A DNA stretch of 64,000 bases from Limibacterium fermenti (GTDB lineage: Bacteria > Bacteroidota > Bacteroidia > Bacteroidales > Dysgonomonadaceae): contig NZ_CP159486.1 in assembly GCF_041902845.1 (NCBI RefSeq), positions 186,001 through 250,000 on the forward strand. The letters run 5' to 3'. A model generated the notes under the pieces. It was not told the DNA's origin. It saw only the letters and a list, made by a program, of their open reading frames with translations, and made no database searches. Every line of letters begins with the position of its first letter. Positions within the stretch are counted from its first letter, which is position 1. This document shows, one piece after another, positions 27,037 through 35,484 of the stretch. Made by a program: the position numbers and the translations under genes.

Positions 27037-27044
27037 CAAAGATA
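27037..27044 (-). promoter_or_regulatory. -7 box (TATCTTTG) of typA
   Basis: Exact TAnnTTTG on the minus strand, 27 bp upstream of ATG 27010. The 312-bp gap 27011-27322 holds this box and the divergent box at 27234 and nothing else recognised. Confidence 0.65.
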
Positions 27045-27233
27045 CTCTTTTTTCGCGAGAAGTGTAGATGCCCCGATCTGTTTTGTTTTTAGGAGAATAA
27101 CGAATACGGCAGTCTAAACGAGCGCCGCATGGTTAAAAAAGCCGATTGTTCCGTCGAGTGTCCTTATTCTCTGCTTACTACCTGTTTTCTAAAACAAAAG
27201 CAGAGCGGTAATATAACTTTACAAAAAAAACGT

Positions 27234-27241
27234 TATATTTG
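27234..27241 (+). promoter_or_regulatory. -7 box (TATATTTG) of the outer-membrane barrel pair
   Basis: Exact TAnnTTTG; leader of about 75 nt before ATG 27323. Confidence 0.55.
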
Positions 27242-27322
27242 CGGCCTATATACACAATCTCATCACGAACGTTGCGATAATAGACGTTCTTGGAGTGCAT
27301 ACTTTATTAAAAATAGTAGGAT

Positions 27323-27922
27323 ATGAACACAAAAACTCTTCTAGTTGCCTTGTTCTGTTTGGCGTCGGCAACCGCTTTTTCACAAACCGAGAAAGGACGG
27401 TTTGTGGTGTCGGGAAAGACATCTCTCGATTTTTCTTATTCCGAAACGACCCTCAAGGGAAGCGTTTCCCCGGGCTTCGACACGTCCGACAATATGTCTA
27501 ATTTCACTGTGACGGCCTCCGGGGGATATTTTGTCTTCGACGGATTTGCCCCCGACCTTCAGGTTTCGTTCACTTCGCAGGAAGATAAAGCCGACAATCG
27601 CCTGTCGCAGTTTACCGTTATGCCCGGAGCGATGTATTACCCCTTGAATAAGGGTATTGTCCGTCCTTTTGTGCAGGCGGGTATCGGGTATGTCAATGTG
27701 AGTATCAAAACCCCTTTGGATACCGGCGGGAAATACACGCAGTCTTATAACGGCTGGACGTGGGGCGGCGGTCTTGGAGCGTCTTTTTTTGTCAAAGAAC
27801 ACATTTCCATCGATCTGGCGGCTCAGTATGTGGCCATCAAAACAAGCTATTCGGGCGACTCGTCCCAGAAAATGAATATCGACGGATTTGCCGGCGTAGT
27901 CGGATTTTCACTTTATTTTTAA
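27323..27922 (+). CDS. outer-membrane beta-barrel protein (OmpW/OmpA-barrel-like)
   Basis: 199 residues. Signal peptide ending ATAFSQTEKG; then alternating amphipathic strands (TVTASGGYFVFDGFAPDLQV, MYYPLNKGIVRPFVQAGIGYV, GWTWGGGLGASFFVKEHISID) and a C-terminal aromatic (FSLYF), as expected for a small eight-stranded barrel. The next gene is a clear paralogue that starts with the same QTEKG motif. Specific function unknown. Confidence 0.85.
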   Translation: MNTKTLLVALFCLASATAFSQTEKGRFVVSGKTSLDFSYSETTLKGSVSPGFDTSDNMSNFTVTASGGYFVFDGFAPDLQVSFTSQEDKADNRLSQFTVMPGAMYYPLNKGIVRPFVQAGIGYVNVSIKTPLDTGGKYTQSYNGWTWGGGLGASFFVKEHISIDLAAQYVAIKTSYSGDSSQKMNIDGFAGVVGFSLYF

Positions 27923-27934
27923 TTGCCGTATTGT

Positions 27935-28534
27935 ATGAAAAGCAAGATTTTTATCGTTTTGTTGATGACCCTAATCCTGTCGGCCACGCTTTCGGCACAA
28001 ACCGAAAAAGGGCAATGGATTATCGGGGGAAATGCTTCTTTGGATGTTACGTATACCGAAGGGGGATTGTCGAACCAATCCGGCAAATCGGGCTATACCG
28101 TCTTGAACATCACTCCTGAGGCCGGTTATTTCGTGTTCGATAATTTTTCGGCCGGACTGTCGGGAAACTATGCCTACCGTTGGGACTTCGAGTCGGAGGA
28201 TATGACCCTGTTGTCGCAATTCAAATACTACCTTTCGCAAAGCAACTGTCGCCCTTTTGTTAAGGCGAATGTCGGGTATCGCTATGCGAGTATATACGGC
28301 AATGACGGTTCCCTATTTAATAGTAAAGATATGGGAGGCGTTGTCTTTGGCGGCGGAATCGGCTGCGCTTTTTTCGTGAGCCGTACGATTTCGATCGACC
28401 TGGGCGTGCAGTACCTTCATTCTCATTTAACGCAGATGGGGATTACGTATGATTTGGAGACCGATCGAACATTCGATTTTACAGCCAATAAGAACGACGT
28501 GAATGTATTCGTCGGCTTTTCTCTCTATTTGTAA
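27935..28534 (+). CDS. outer-membrane beta-barrel protein, paralogue of the preceding gene
   Basis: 199 residues from ATG 27935 (the open frame starts at a TTG four codons earlier, which lies 1 bp after the previous stop and is less likely). Signal peptide ending ATLSAQTEKGQW; shared pattern with the upstream protein: ITPEAGYFVFDNFSAGLSGN, YYLSQSNCRPFVKANVGYRY, GGGIGCAFFVSRTISIDLGVQY and C-terminal VGFSLYL. Twelve bp separate the two genes: a tandem duplication that has diverged a good deal. Confidence 0.85.
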   Translation: MKSKIFIVLLMTLILSATLSAQTEKGQWIIGGNASLDVTYTEGGLSNQSGKSGYTVLNITPEAGYFVFDNFSAGLSGNYAYRWDFESEDMTLLSQFKYYLSQSNCRPFVKANVGYRYASIYGNDGSLFNSKDMGGVVFGGGIGCAFFVSRTISIDLGVQYLHSHLTQMGITYDLETDRTFDFTANKNDVNVFVGFSLYL

Positions 28535-28549
28535 GAGACACCCTGTTTT

Positions 28550-28600
28550 GAGAGCCTTCTCCCGTCTCACGGCTTAGGGCGGTTAGGCGGGAGTTGCTCT
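28550..28600. terminator. hairpin between convergent genes
   Basis: GAGAGC..CTCCCG pairs with CGGGAG..GCTCTC around a 23-nt loop. No long T run, so termination is less certain than for the other hairpins. Confidence 0.5.
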
Positions 28601-30754
28601 CTACAGATGATCGTCGAAGTAACGCGTGATATGCTCATGCAGATGCACACGGTCTTTCCCGATCATGTTATGCCCGTGCCCGGGATAGATGAAATAGTCG
28701 GGATGGGTGCCGGCGTTGATGGATGCTTTCAGGAATTGCAGGCTATTTTGCAAGACAACGGTAGGATCCTCATCGCCATGTATAATAAGCAGGCGGTCTT
28801 TCAGCTTACCGGCCTTCGGGAGTAAACTCGTTTCGGCATAGCCTTCGGGATTTTCCTGCGGCGTATCCATGTATCGTTCGCCGTACATCACTTCGTAGTA
28901 TTTCCAGTCGATTACCGGTCCGCCGGCCACACCGGCCTTGAATACGCCGGGATGGCGGAGCAGGAGGTTTATCGTCATGAATCCGCCGTAGCTCCAGCCG
29001 TGAACACCCATCCGTTGGCGATCGACATAGGGTAATGCCTGTAGGAATCCCACCCCTTTCATTTGGTCTTGCGACTCAACTACGCCTAAGCGCCGGTGCG
29101 TGACATTTTCAAAGTCGATACCCCGGTTGGAAGTGCCGCGGTTATCCATCACAAACACCAGATAACCTTTTTGCGCCATGTAGATTTCCCATCCGCGCGC
29201 GTCGTATTTCCAGCGGTTCGTGACCAGTTGCGAGTGAGGGCCGCCATAGACGTAAACCACCACGGGATAGCGGCGGGAGGCATCGAAGCCCGTGGGTTTC
29301 ACCAGCCGGTAGTAGAGATCCGTTTGATTATCGGCGGCCTTTATCGTGCCTGCTTCCACCGACGGAATGACAAGCCCTTCAAACGGGTCGGCAGCCGATG
29401 CCAGTTCCTGCCTTTTTCCCGAACCGGCAGCGATAAGCGCCGTAACGCCCGGTTGGTCGTGCGCCGAATAGGTGTCGATGAAATAGCTGCCCGCACGGTT
29501 GATCTCTGTCGAATGGGTGCCGGGGGCGCGGGTATGCTGCTTGATGGCGCCGCCCGAAAGTTTCACGCTGAACAAATGGTTTTCGATAGGCGACGGCGCT
29601 GCGGCTTCGAACCATACGTTTTTACTTTTTGCGTCGAAACCCACGAGGCGTGTCACTTCCCACGGCCCTTTCGTCAGTTGCCGGATAAGACGCCCTCCGG
29701 TGTCATACAGGTAAAGGTGGCGGTATCCGTCGCGGCGGCTCTGCCAGATAAATTGCCCGCCGTTGCCGGGCACGAAAACCGGAGGATATTCCGGCTCCAC
29801 GTATTTGGCATGCGTTTCTTCGAAAAGCGTGGCGGAGAGGCTTCCCGAAACGGCCTCGTACCGTTTCAGCCACAGATGGTTCTGCCCGCGGTTTACTTCC
29901 GCGACATAGATGGCGTTGCTTTCCGTATTCCAGGCGATATTGGTAAAATAGCGGTCGGCGGGCTCGCCGGTTTGCAGATAGCGGGTCGTGCCGGTCTGTG
30001 TGTCGAAGACGCCGATCGTCACCTGATGGCTGGTCATGCCTGCCATGGGATATTTCGTGTTTTTGAGCGTCGCTATCCGTGTCGAAATATCTACCAACGG
30101 GTAGTCGGTGACCATGCTTTCATCCATGCGGTAAAAAGCCAGTTTTTTACTGTCGGGCGACCAAAAGATGCCTCGGTCGATGCCGAATTCGTTGCGGTGT
30201 ACCGCCTGTCCGTAGACAATCGCTTTGTCTTTTTCATCGGAAACGGCAGTATGCTTGTTGTTTTGATCTTGGATATACAAGTTGTTGTCAATCGTATACG
30301 CCAATAAAGAGCCGTCGGGCGAAAGCCGGTGATGAGCGCTTCCCGGTGCGAATGGGAAAAAACGCTCCGGTTTCGAGTCGTCCAAATCGTATATTCCGAT
30401 CCCTTTATCGGTGAAAAACCGCACGAACCGGTCGTTCTCTTTTTCAAATTCGATATGAAAAACCTTTCCGTAATCATCCCGACGGTCTTTCGTTAAGTCT
30501 TTCAGATGGAACAGGAACGTTTGTTTCCCGGCATGGGCGGTATTTTTTGCCGCAAATACCGAATCGTTATGGATGCGTATCAGGCGGTCGCCCTGCCAGT
30601 GGAATTTTTCCGCGATATGCGGTTGGTAGGAGGAGAAGGTTTTTCCTCCGGGAATGAGATCCTCTAATGTCAATGTCGAAACGGTTTGCTGCGCTTGTGC
30701 GCCAAACGAAATAATATAAGCCAGTATGAATAAGAAAGAAACGATCCTTTGCAT
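28601..30754 (-). CDS. S9 family dipeptidyl peptidase IV-like protein
   Basis: 717 residues with a signal peptide (IVSFLFILAYIISFGAQAQQ). N-terminal DPPIV beta-propeller (to about 470) and C-terminal alpha/beta hydrolase with VYVYGGPHSQLV, VMDNRGTSNRG, nucleophile serine in GWSYGGF, Asp in HGDEDPTV, and His in GHGHNM. It removes dipeptides, usually X-Pro, from peptide N-termini in the periplasm. It is 6 bp after the nitronate monooxygenase-like gene and shares its promoter. Confidence 0.95.
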   Translation of the reverse strand: MQRIVSFLFILAYIISFGAQAQQTVSTLTLEDLIPGGKTFSSYQPHIAEKFHWQGDRLIRIHNDSVFAAKNTAHAGKQTFLFHLKDLTKDRRDDYGKVFHIEFEKENDRFVRFFTDKGIGIYDLDDSKPERFFPFAPGSAHHRLSPDGSLLAYTIDNNLYIQDQNNKHTAVSDEKDKAIVYGQAVHRNEFGIDRGIFWSPDSKKLAFYRMDESMVTDYPLVDISTRIATLKNTKYPMAGMTSHQVTIGVFDTQTGTTRYLQTGEPADRYFTNIAWNTESNAIYVAEVNRGQNHLWLKRYEAVSGSLSATLFEETHAKYVEPEYPPVFVPGNGGQFIWQSRRDGYRHLYLYDTGGRLIRQLTKGPWEVTRLVGFDAKSKNVWFEAAAPSPIENHLFSVKLSGGAIKQHTRAPGTHSTEINRAGSYFIDTYSAHDQPGVTALIAAGSGKRQELASAADPFEGLVIPSVEAGTIKAADNQTDLYYRLVKPTGFDASRRYPVVVYVYGGPHSQLVTNRWKYDARGWEIYMAQKGYLVFVMDNRGTSNRGIDFENVTHRRLGVVESQDQMKGVGFLQALPYVDRQRMGVHGWSYGGFMTINLLLRHPGVFKAGVAGGPVIDWKYYEVMYGERYMDTPQENPEGYAETSLLPKAGKLKDRLLIIHGDEDPTVVLQNSLQFLKASINAGTHPDYFIYPGHGHNMIGKDRVHLHEHITRYFDDHL

Positions 30755-30760
30755 AGGTTT

Positions 30761-31717
30761 TCAGAAGTGTTGTTCGGAAAGAGTTCGAAGGGTCGCATTA
30801 TATTCGTCGATGATCGAGTGAACGACTTCTGCCGCCGGTGCGATTTCTGTTATCAACGAAGCAATCTGTCCGATTTCGAGTTCACCTTCATTCAGGTCGC
30901 CTTCGAAGATGCCTTTTTTAGCGCGTCCACGGCCTAATAACGTCCGCAGTTCCTCTACCGGGGCCCCTTTATCTTCCAATTCCTGAACCTGCGTATAAAA
31001 ATCATTTTTTATCAGCCGGGTAGGGCTGACTTTTTTCAGGGATAAAACGGTATCGCCTTCTTGCAGGGAAATACATTTTTGTTTGAAGGCGTCACTGGCC
31101 GAACTCTCTTCGGTCAGGGCGAAGCGCGTACCGACCTGCGCTCCTTCGGCGCCTAAAGCGAAGACGGCCGCCATGGCCTGCCCTGTAGCGATTCCCCCGG
31201 CGGCGATCAGCGGCAAGTCGATGGCCTTTCTCACAGGGGGAAGCAGGGTGAGGGTGGTGGTTTCTTCGCGTCCGTTATGGCCTCCGGCTTCAAAACCTTC
31301 CGCCACCACGGCATCGACCCCGGCTTCGGCGCACTTCAGGGCGAATTTCGAACTCGAAACGACGTGCGCCACGATGATTCCTTCGGCTTTCAGTTTTCCC
31401 GTCCATGCTTTCGGATTGCCGGCCGAGGTGAAGACGATCGGGACTTTTTCTTCCATCACGATCTTCATAATCTCCTCAATTTGCGGATACATTAACGGAA
31501 TGTTTACTCCGAAGGGTTTATCGGTGGCGGTCTTGCAGCGTTGGATGTGTTCGCGTAAGGTTTCGGGATACATCGATCCGGCACCCAGAAGGCCTAATCC
31601 GCCGGCATTGCTCACAGCCGAGGCCAAGCGCCATCCGCTGCACCAAACCATTCCTGCCTGGATAATCGGATAGCGGATACCGAAAAGGGCGGTTATTCTA
31701 TTTTTGTTCTTGTTCAT
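30761..31717 (-). CDS. nitronate monooxygenase / FabK-like FMN enzyme
   Basis: 318 residues from ATG 31717. A longer frame to 31744 includes the promoter -7 box, so the inner start is chosen. TIM-barrel motifs: RYPIIQAGMVWCSG, GGLGLLGAGSM, VVAEGFEAGGHNG and AAGGIATGQAMAAVFALGAEGAQVGT, the FMN phosphate-binding pattern shared by nitronate monooxygenases and FabK enoyl-ACP reductases. Sequence alone does not separate the two. First gene of a two-gene operon with the dipeptidyl peptidase. Confidence 0.85.
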   Translation of the reverse strand: MNKNKNRITALFGIRYPIIQAGMVWCSGWRLASAVSNAGGLGLLGAGSMYPETLREHIQRCKTATDKPFGVNIPLMYPQIEEIMKIVMEEKVPIVFTSAGNPKAWTGKLKAEGIIVAHVVSSSKFALKCAEAGVDAVVAEGFEAGGHNGREETTTLTLLPPVRKAIDLPLIAAGGIATGQAMAAVFALGAEGAQVGTRFALTEESSASDAFKQKCISLQEGDTVLSLKKVSPTRLIKNDFYTQVQELEDKGAPVEELRTLLGRGRAKKGIFEGDLNEGELEIGQIASLITEIAPAAEVVHSIIDEYNATLRTLSEQHF

Positions 31718-31732
31718 AGCTAATGTTTTTTG

Positions 31733-31740
31733 CAAAGATA
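31733..31740 (-). promoter_or_regulatory. -7 box (TATCTTTG) of the nitronate monooxygenase-like operon
   Basis: Minus-strand TATCTTTG located 15 bp before ATG 31717; it decides against the longer reading frame, which would start inside it. Confidence 0.6.
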
Positions 31741-31796
31741 ACATCCACTAGCTGATTTTACCCAATCTTTGTGGAACAAAATTCAATCACTCTGCT

Positions 31797-31804
31797 TATC
31801 TTTG
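31797..31804 (+). promoter_or_regulatory. -7 box (TATCTTTG) of ridA-yccF
   Basis: Exact TAnnTTTG. It leaves a leader of about 115 nt holding a strong hairpin (CCTGCCGAC / GGTCGGCAGG at about 31880-31903). Confidence 0.6.
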
Positions 31805-31927
31805 TGTGTCTGTTGTCCGGAAAAAACGATTCACTGTAACGCCGGAAAACAGATCGATAGTCGTTACAATGAATAAAACGATGCCTGCCGACGGTCGGCA
31901 GGTGCCGGAATTAAATGATAAAAAAAG

Positions 31928-32305
31928 ATGAAAAAAGAAATTTCAACTCCTCATGCTCCCGCAGCGATCGGCCCTTACAGCCAGGCGATCGAAGCCAATG
32001 GAATCGTATTTTTATCGGGACAACTCCCTATCGACCCGGCAACGGGACATTTTGTTCCCGGCGGTGTAAAAGAGCAAACGGTTCAGTGTTTTAATAACAT
32101 CAAGGCCGTGTTGTCGCACGCCGGATGCAGCGTTGAGCATATTGTGAAAACGACGGTCTTTTTGGCCGATATGTCGTTGTTCGGAGACATGAACGAAGTC
32201 TATGCCCAACAATTCTCCGGTACCTTCCCCGCCCGTTCGGCTTTTGCCGTAAAGACATTGCCGAAGGATGCGTTGGTCGAAATCGAAGTCATCGCGGTGA
32301 AATGA
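31928..32305 (+). CDS. ridA: RidA-family enamine/imine deaminase
   Basis: 125 residues. PAAIGPYSQAIEANG near residue 10, FLSGQLPIDPATG, and the C-terminal ARSAFAVKTLPKDALVEIEVIAVK including the substrate-binding arginine. Hydrolyses reactive 2-aminoacrylate and related enamines made by PLP enzymes. Its stop overlaps the yccF start (ATGA). Confidence 0.95.
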   Translation: MKKEISTPHAPAAIGPYSQAIEANGIVFLSGQLPIDPATGHFVPGGVKEQTVQCFNNIKAVLSHAGCSVEHIVKTTVFLADMSLFGDMNEVYAQQFSGTFPARSAFAVKTLPKDALVEIEVIAVK

Positions 32306-32676
32306 AGACTTTCGGCAATATTATCTGGTTTGTGTTCGGAGGCGTATTGGTTGCCGTCGAATATGTCATCTCGAGTATCGGGCTGATGGTTACGATAGTG
32401 GGGATTCCTTTCGGGTTGCAATCGTTGAAGATGGCGGAATTGGCGCTTTGGCCGTTCGGCAAGAAAGTCGTTCGTAGCGAGACTACCTCGGGGTGTCTTG
32501 CTACGCTGATGAATATTATTTGGTTTTTTATCGGAGGGCTTCCGATTGCATTGACGCATCTTCTTTTCGGGGTGTTGTTTTGTATAACCATTGTCGGCAT
32601 TCCGTTCGGCAATCAACATTTCAAACTGATGAAATTGGCGTTTACGCCTTTCGGCCGGCGAATCGTAGACGCATAA
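32302..32676 (+). CDS. yccF: YccF domain inner-membrane protein
   Basis: 124 residues with two repeats of the YccF unit: NIIWFVFGG near residue 5 and NIIWFFIGGLPIALTH near residue 69, each followed by TIVGIPFG and a KLAxxPFG(K/R) motif. About three hydrophobic segments. Function unknown. Translationally coupled to ridA through a 4-bp overlap. Confidence 0.9.
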   Translation: MKTFGNIIWFVFGGVLVAVEYVISSIGLMVTIVGIPFGLQSLKMAELALWPFGKKVVRSETTSGCLATLMNIIWFFIGGLPIALTHLLFGVLFCITIVGIPFGNQHFKLMKLAFTPFGRRIVDA

Positions 32677-32719
32677 GCATTCTGTGTATCTTAGCAACCA
32701 CATAAAAAACAAAGAAAAA

Positions 32720-33385
32720 ATGAACGATTTTAAACAAGAAGATGCGCTCGTGCTTTTTTCGGGCGGACAGGATTCGACGACTTGCCTGTACTGGGCCAAG
32801 AAACAGTTTCGCAACGTACAGACTTTATGCTTTTCTTACGGACAACGGCATTCTCAGGAAGTAGAGAACGCCCGTCGCATTGCACAAATGGCCGGAGTGC
32901 CGTTTCGAGTGATAGACACGTCCGTGATATCGCAGTTGGCTCCCAACTCTCTGACCGATGCCTCCATAAAAATGGATGAAGAAAAACCGGCAGACTCTTA
33001 TCCCAATACCTTTGTCCCGGGACGGAATATGTTGTTTCTAACGTTTGCGGCGGCTATCGCTTATGCGCAGGATATCCGCCATTTGGTGACGGGCGTGTCG
33101 GAGGCCGATTACAGCGGCTATCCCGATTGTCGCGATACGTTTATCCATTCGCTGAACGCCTCGCTCAATCTGGCCATGGACAAGCATTTTCTTATCCATA
33201 CGCCGTTGATGTGGAGAAACAAAAAGGAGGTGTGGCGCCTTTCCGACGAATTGGGTGTGTTCGACTTGGTTCGCAACGAAACCCTCACTTGTTATAACGG
33301 CATCATAGCCGACGGATGCGGGCATTGCCCGGCTTGCAAATTGCGCAACAAAGGCTTGCAGGAGTATTTGGAGGTTAGAGGTTAG
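32720..33385 (+). CDS. queC: 7-cyano-7-deazaguanine synthase QueC
   Basis: 221 residues from ATG 32720 (a GTG 36 bp upstream is in frame but precedes family-like sequence only from MNDFKQ). ATP-pyrophosphatase P-loop VLFSGGQDSTTC, SEADYSGYPDCRDTF and the zinc site with CGHCPACKLRNKG. It converts 7-carboxy-7-deazaguanine to preQ0 in queuosine synthesis. The last codons, including the TAG stop, lie in a GTTAGAG heptamer repeat. QueF, the next enzyme of the pathway, is 1.5 kb downstream beyond an opposite-strand gene. Confidence 0.96.
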   Translation: MNDFKQEDALVLFSGGQDSTTCLYWAKKQFRNVQTLCFSYGQRHSQEVENARRIAQMAGVPFRVIDTSVISQLAPNSLTDASIKMDEEKPADSYPNTFVPGRNMLFLTFAAAIAYAQDIRHLVTGVSEADYSGYPDCRDTFIHSLNASLNLAMDKHFLIHTPLMWRNKKEVWRLSDELGVFDLVRNETLTCYNGIIADGCGHCPACKLRNKGLQEYLEVRG

Positions 33386-33401
33386 AGATTAGAGGTTGGA
33401 G
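33371..33401. repeat. GTTAGAG-type heptamer repeat over the queC stop codon
   Basis: Four units (GTTAGAG, GTTAGAG, ATTAGAG, GTTGGAG). Beyond it, 33432-33497 has loosely repeated ATAACCGCGAAG-type units reaching the end of the convergent gene. Confidence 0.75.
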
Positions 33402-33497
33402 GGCCATGCATGGGTAATCTGGGTGTTGCCTGATAACCGCGAAGCCGATAACACACGAAGTGCGAATAACTAATAACCGCGCGAAGCGCCGATAACC

Positions 33498-34745
33498 TCA
33501 GCGGTCGAAACGATAATATTCCAAAAGCGGATCGGTGCGCCGGGCCAGTATTTTCAGCACCAGATCCATGCCTTGCACCGAAAAGGTGATACCGTTGCCG
33601 CCGAGCCCCAACACAAAGAGGGCATTGGGAAAATCGGGATGTTCGCCGATAAAGGGAAGCCCGTCTTTGGTAACGCCGAAAGCGCCCGCCCAATGATAGT
33701 CTTCGGTAAAATCGATTCCGGGAAACATTTTTTCCACCTTCCGGATAAGCTTCTTGGCCTTTTCCCCTTTTTTCTTTTCGCGGAGGGTATTGTTTTTAAA
33801 AGGAATATCTTCCCCGCCTACCAAAAGTCGTTTATCATCGGTTGTCCGCATATAGATGTACGGATCGGCCGTATCCCATATCAGCGTATCTTTAAGTTCT
33901 TCATAGCGGTTGAAATCTTGCTCGCATACGCAGGCGAACGTCGAGACGATATCGGCGTACTTCTTCCGGAACATGGATAATGTTTCGAATCCGGTGCAGA
34001 AAACAATCTTTTTGCAGACTATTTTATATCCTTCTTCCGTCAAAATCTGTACGCGCTTATCGTTATATTCTATCTTGCGAATCGGGGTATGATCGAATAC
34101 CTGCATTCCTTTTGTATGATTCCTTGCAATTAAGCCGTGGGCAAATCGAAAAGCGTCGATCGAAGCGCCTTCGGTCGATAGAATCCCCGGGAAGGAATCC
34201 ATCTTATAGCGTTCCTTGAGGTCTTCCGGGGATAACCAATGGACGTCGAATCCCTGTTTTTTCCGGAATTCAAACTCCTTCGACAAGTCTTCGACGGCCT
34301 TTTGCGAATGAGCCAATTGCAACGATTCTTTTTTTTCGAATCCGCAGTCGATGCTCTCTTCTTTTATGATGGCCTCTAAGTGTTTAATCGAACGGATTCC
34401 TTCGCGGTAGCACGTTACGGCCGCTTCTTCGCCAATCATTTCCGCTAATTGGGTAAGAGGGGTGTCGATTTCGTATTGCAGCATCGAGGTGGTTGCAGAC
34501 GAACTGCCGTTCGCCACATCCCGCTTGTCGAGGAGTATCGTATCGAAGCCGCTACGGTATAATGCGTGACTGATGAGCGCTCCGGTTATGCCGCTGCCTA
34601 TGACGGCAATGTCGCATCGCTGGTTATTCTTTAATGAGGGGTAGCTGTTTAAAATGCCGTTTTTCAACAGCCAAAAAGATTCGGGAGAGCGTAGTTCCAT
34701 TTGTTGATTTATTGTTTTATTGTCGAACAATATCGTTGACATCAT
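33498..34745 (-). CDS. FAD-dependent oxidoreductase (DAO family)
   Basis: 415 residues from ATG 34745; ATG 34700 (MELRSPESFW) is an alternative, and an upstream extension of the frame looks non-coding. Rossmann FAD motif CDIAVIGSGITGALISHAL near residue 50, the second FAD contact DKRDVANGSSSATTSML, and the C-terminal GLGGNGITFSVQG. Family members oxidise amino acids or glycine-like amines (DadA/ThiO type); the substrate is unknown. It lies on the opposite strand between queC and queF. Confidence 0.88.
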   Translation of the reverse strand: MMSTILFDNKTINQQMELRSPESFWLLKNGILNSYPSLKNNQRCDIAVIGSGITGALISHALYRSGFDTILLDKRDVANGSSSATTSMLQYEIDTPLTQLAEMIGEEAAVTCYREGIRSIKHLEAIIKEESIDCGFEKKESLQLAHSQKAVEDLSKEFEFRKKQGFDVHWLSPEDLKERYKMDSFPGILSTEGASIDAFRFAHGLIARNHTKGMQVFDHTPIRKIEYNDKRVQILTEEGYKIVCKKIVFCTGFETLSMFRKKYADIVSTFACVCEQDFNRYEELKDTLIWDTADPYIYMRTTDDKRLLVGGEDIPFKNNTLREKKKGEKAKKLIRKVEKMFPGIDFTEDYHWAGAFGVTKDGLPFIGEHPDFPNALFVLGLGGNGITFSVQGMDLVLKILARRTDPLLEYYRFDR

Positions 34746-34798
34746 AGTAAGAACAAAAAAGAAAACCGTTTTGTTGCGCAAATCCCGATGATATTTTC

Positions 34799-34806
34799 TA
34801 CATTTG
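34799..34806 (+). promoter_or_regulatory. -7 box (TACATTTG) of queF
   Basis: TAnnTTTG match inside the start region of the divergent oxidoreductase, leader of about 100 nt to queF. Confidence 0.5.
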
Positions 34807-34913
34807 CTTTGGAAAAAGAATCGGTATAATAGCATTTAAAAGGCTTTTTACGAATAAATATAGCCGTGCCGCCGATTTCGATCATGTTGTTTCATTCTGT
34901 TTAAATATAAATT

Positions 34914-35372
34914 ATGCAAACCGATAAGTTGACATTGCTCGGTCGCAAGGCCGAGTATAAACAAGAGTATGCTCCCGAAGTGTTGGAAGCGTTCGACAAT
35001 AAACATCCCGATAATGACTATTGGGTGACGTTCGATTGTCCCGAGTTTACCAGCTTATGCCCGATAACCGGGCAGCCCGATTTTGCGACCATCCGCATCG
35101 ATTATATCCCTGCTGTAAAGATGGTGGAGAGCAAAAGCTTGAAACTCTATTTGTTTAGTTTTCGAAATCATGGCGCTTTTCATGAAGATTGTATCAATAT
35201 TATTATGAAAGATCTGATTGCTTTAATGGAGCCGAAATATATCGAAGTGACCGGGATCTTTACTCCCCGGGGAGGCATCAGCATTTACCCTTATGCCAAT
35301 TACGGGCGTCCTGGAACGAAATACGAAAAACTGGCCGCCGATCGTTTGTTTAATCATTCATTCCCATTGTAA
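34914..35372 (+). CDS. queF: NADPH-dependent preQ0 reductase QueF
   Basis: 152 residues, the unimodular short form. Active-site cysteine in TSLCPITGQPDFA near residue 46-58 and the QueF motif VESKSLKLYLFSFRNHGAFHE. Reduces the nitrile of preQ0 to the amine preQ1 for insertion into tRNA. Works right after QueC; here its own promoter drives it. Confidence 0.96.
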   Translation: MQTDKLTLLGRKAEYKQEYAPEVLEAFDNKHPDNDYWVTFDCPEFTSLCPITGQPDFATIRIDYIPAVKMVESKSLKLYLFSFRNHGAFHEDCINIIMKDLIALMEPKYIEVTGIFTPRGGISIYPYANYGRPGTKYEKLAADRLFNHSFPL

Positions 35373-35420
35373 TGATTTTCTTTTTTAAGAACAGAATAGC
35401 ACAATCTGCATGCTTTTTAC

Positions 35421-35428
35421 TACCTTTG
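35421..35428 (+). promoter_or_regulatory. -7 box (TACCTTTG) of the aminotransferase-permease pair
   Basis: TAnnTTTG match 57 bp before ATG 35485. Confidence 0.5.
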
Positions 35429-35484
35429 CTTGCTTCCTTTGGATACGAACGGACGTACAGCGATGTAACGTATAAAACTTTATT

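Noticed and set aside
27129..27326. 65-codon ORF before the outer-membrane barrel gene
   Set aside because: It spans the promoter box at 27234 and overlaps the next start; no family pattern.
29096..30307. 403-codon open frame antisense to the S9 peptidase
   Set aside because: The minus strand encodes full dipeptidyl peptidase motifs; the antisense product has no family-like pattern and is a by-product of GC-rich codon use.
32684..32719. GTG start for QueC
   Set aside because: ATG 32720 lies directly before the conserved P-loop region and the added residues look non-coding.
34800..34913. preQ1 riboswitch before queF
   Set aside because: The 100-nt leader lacks a recognisable compact H-type pseudoknot with the C-rich loop and A-rich tail.
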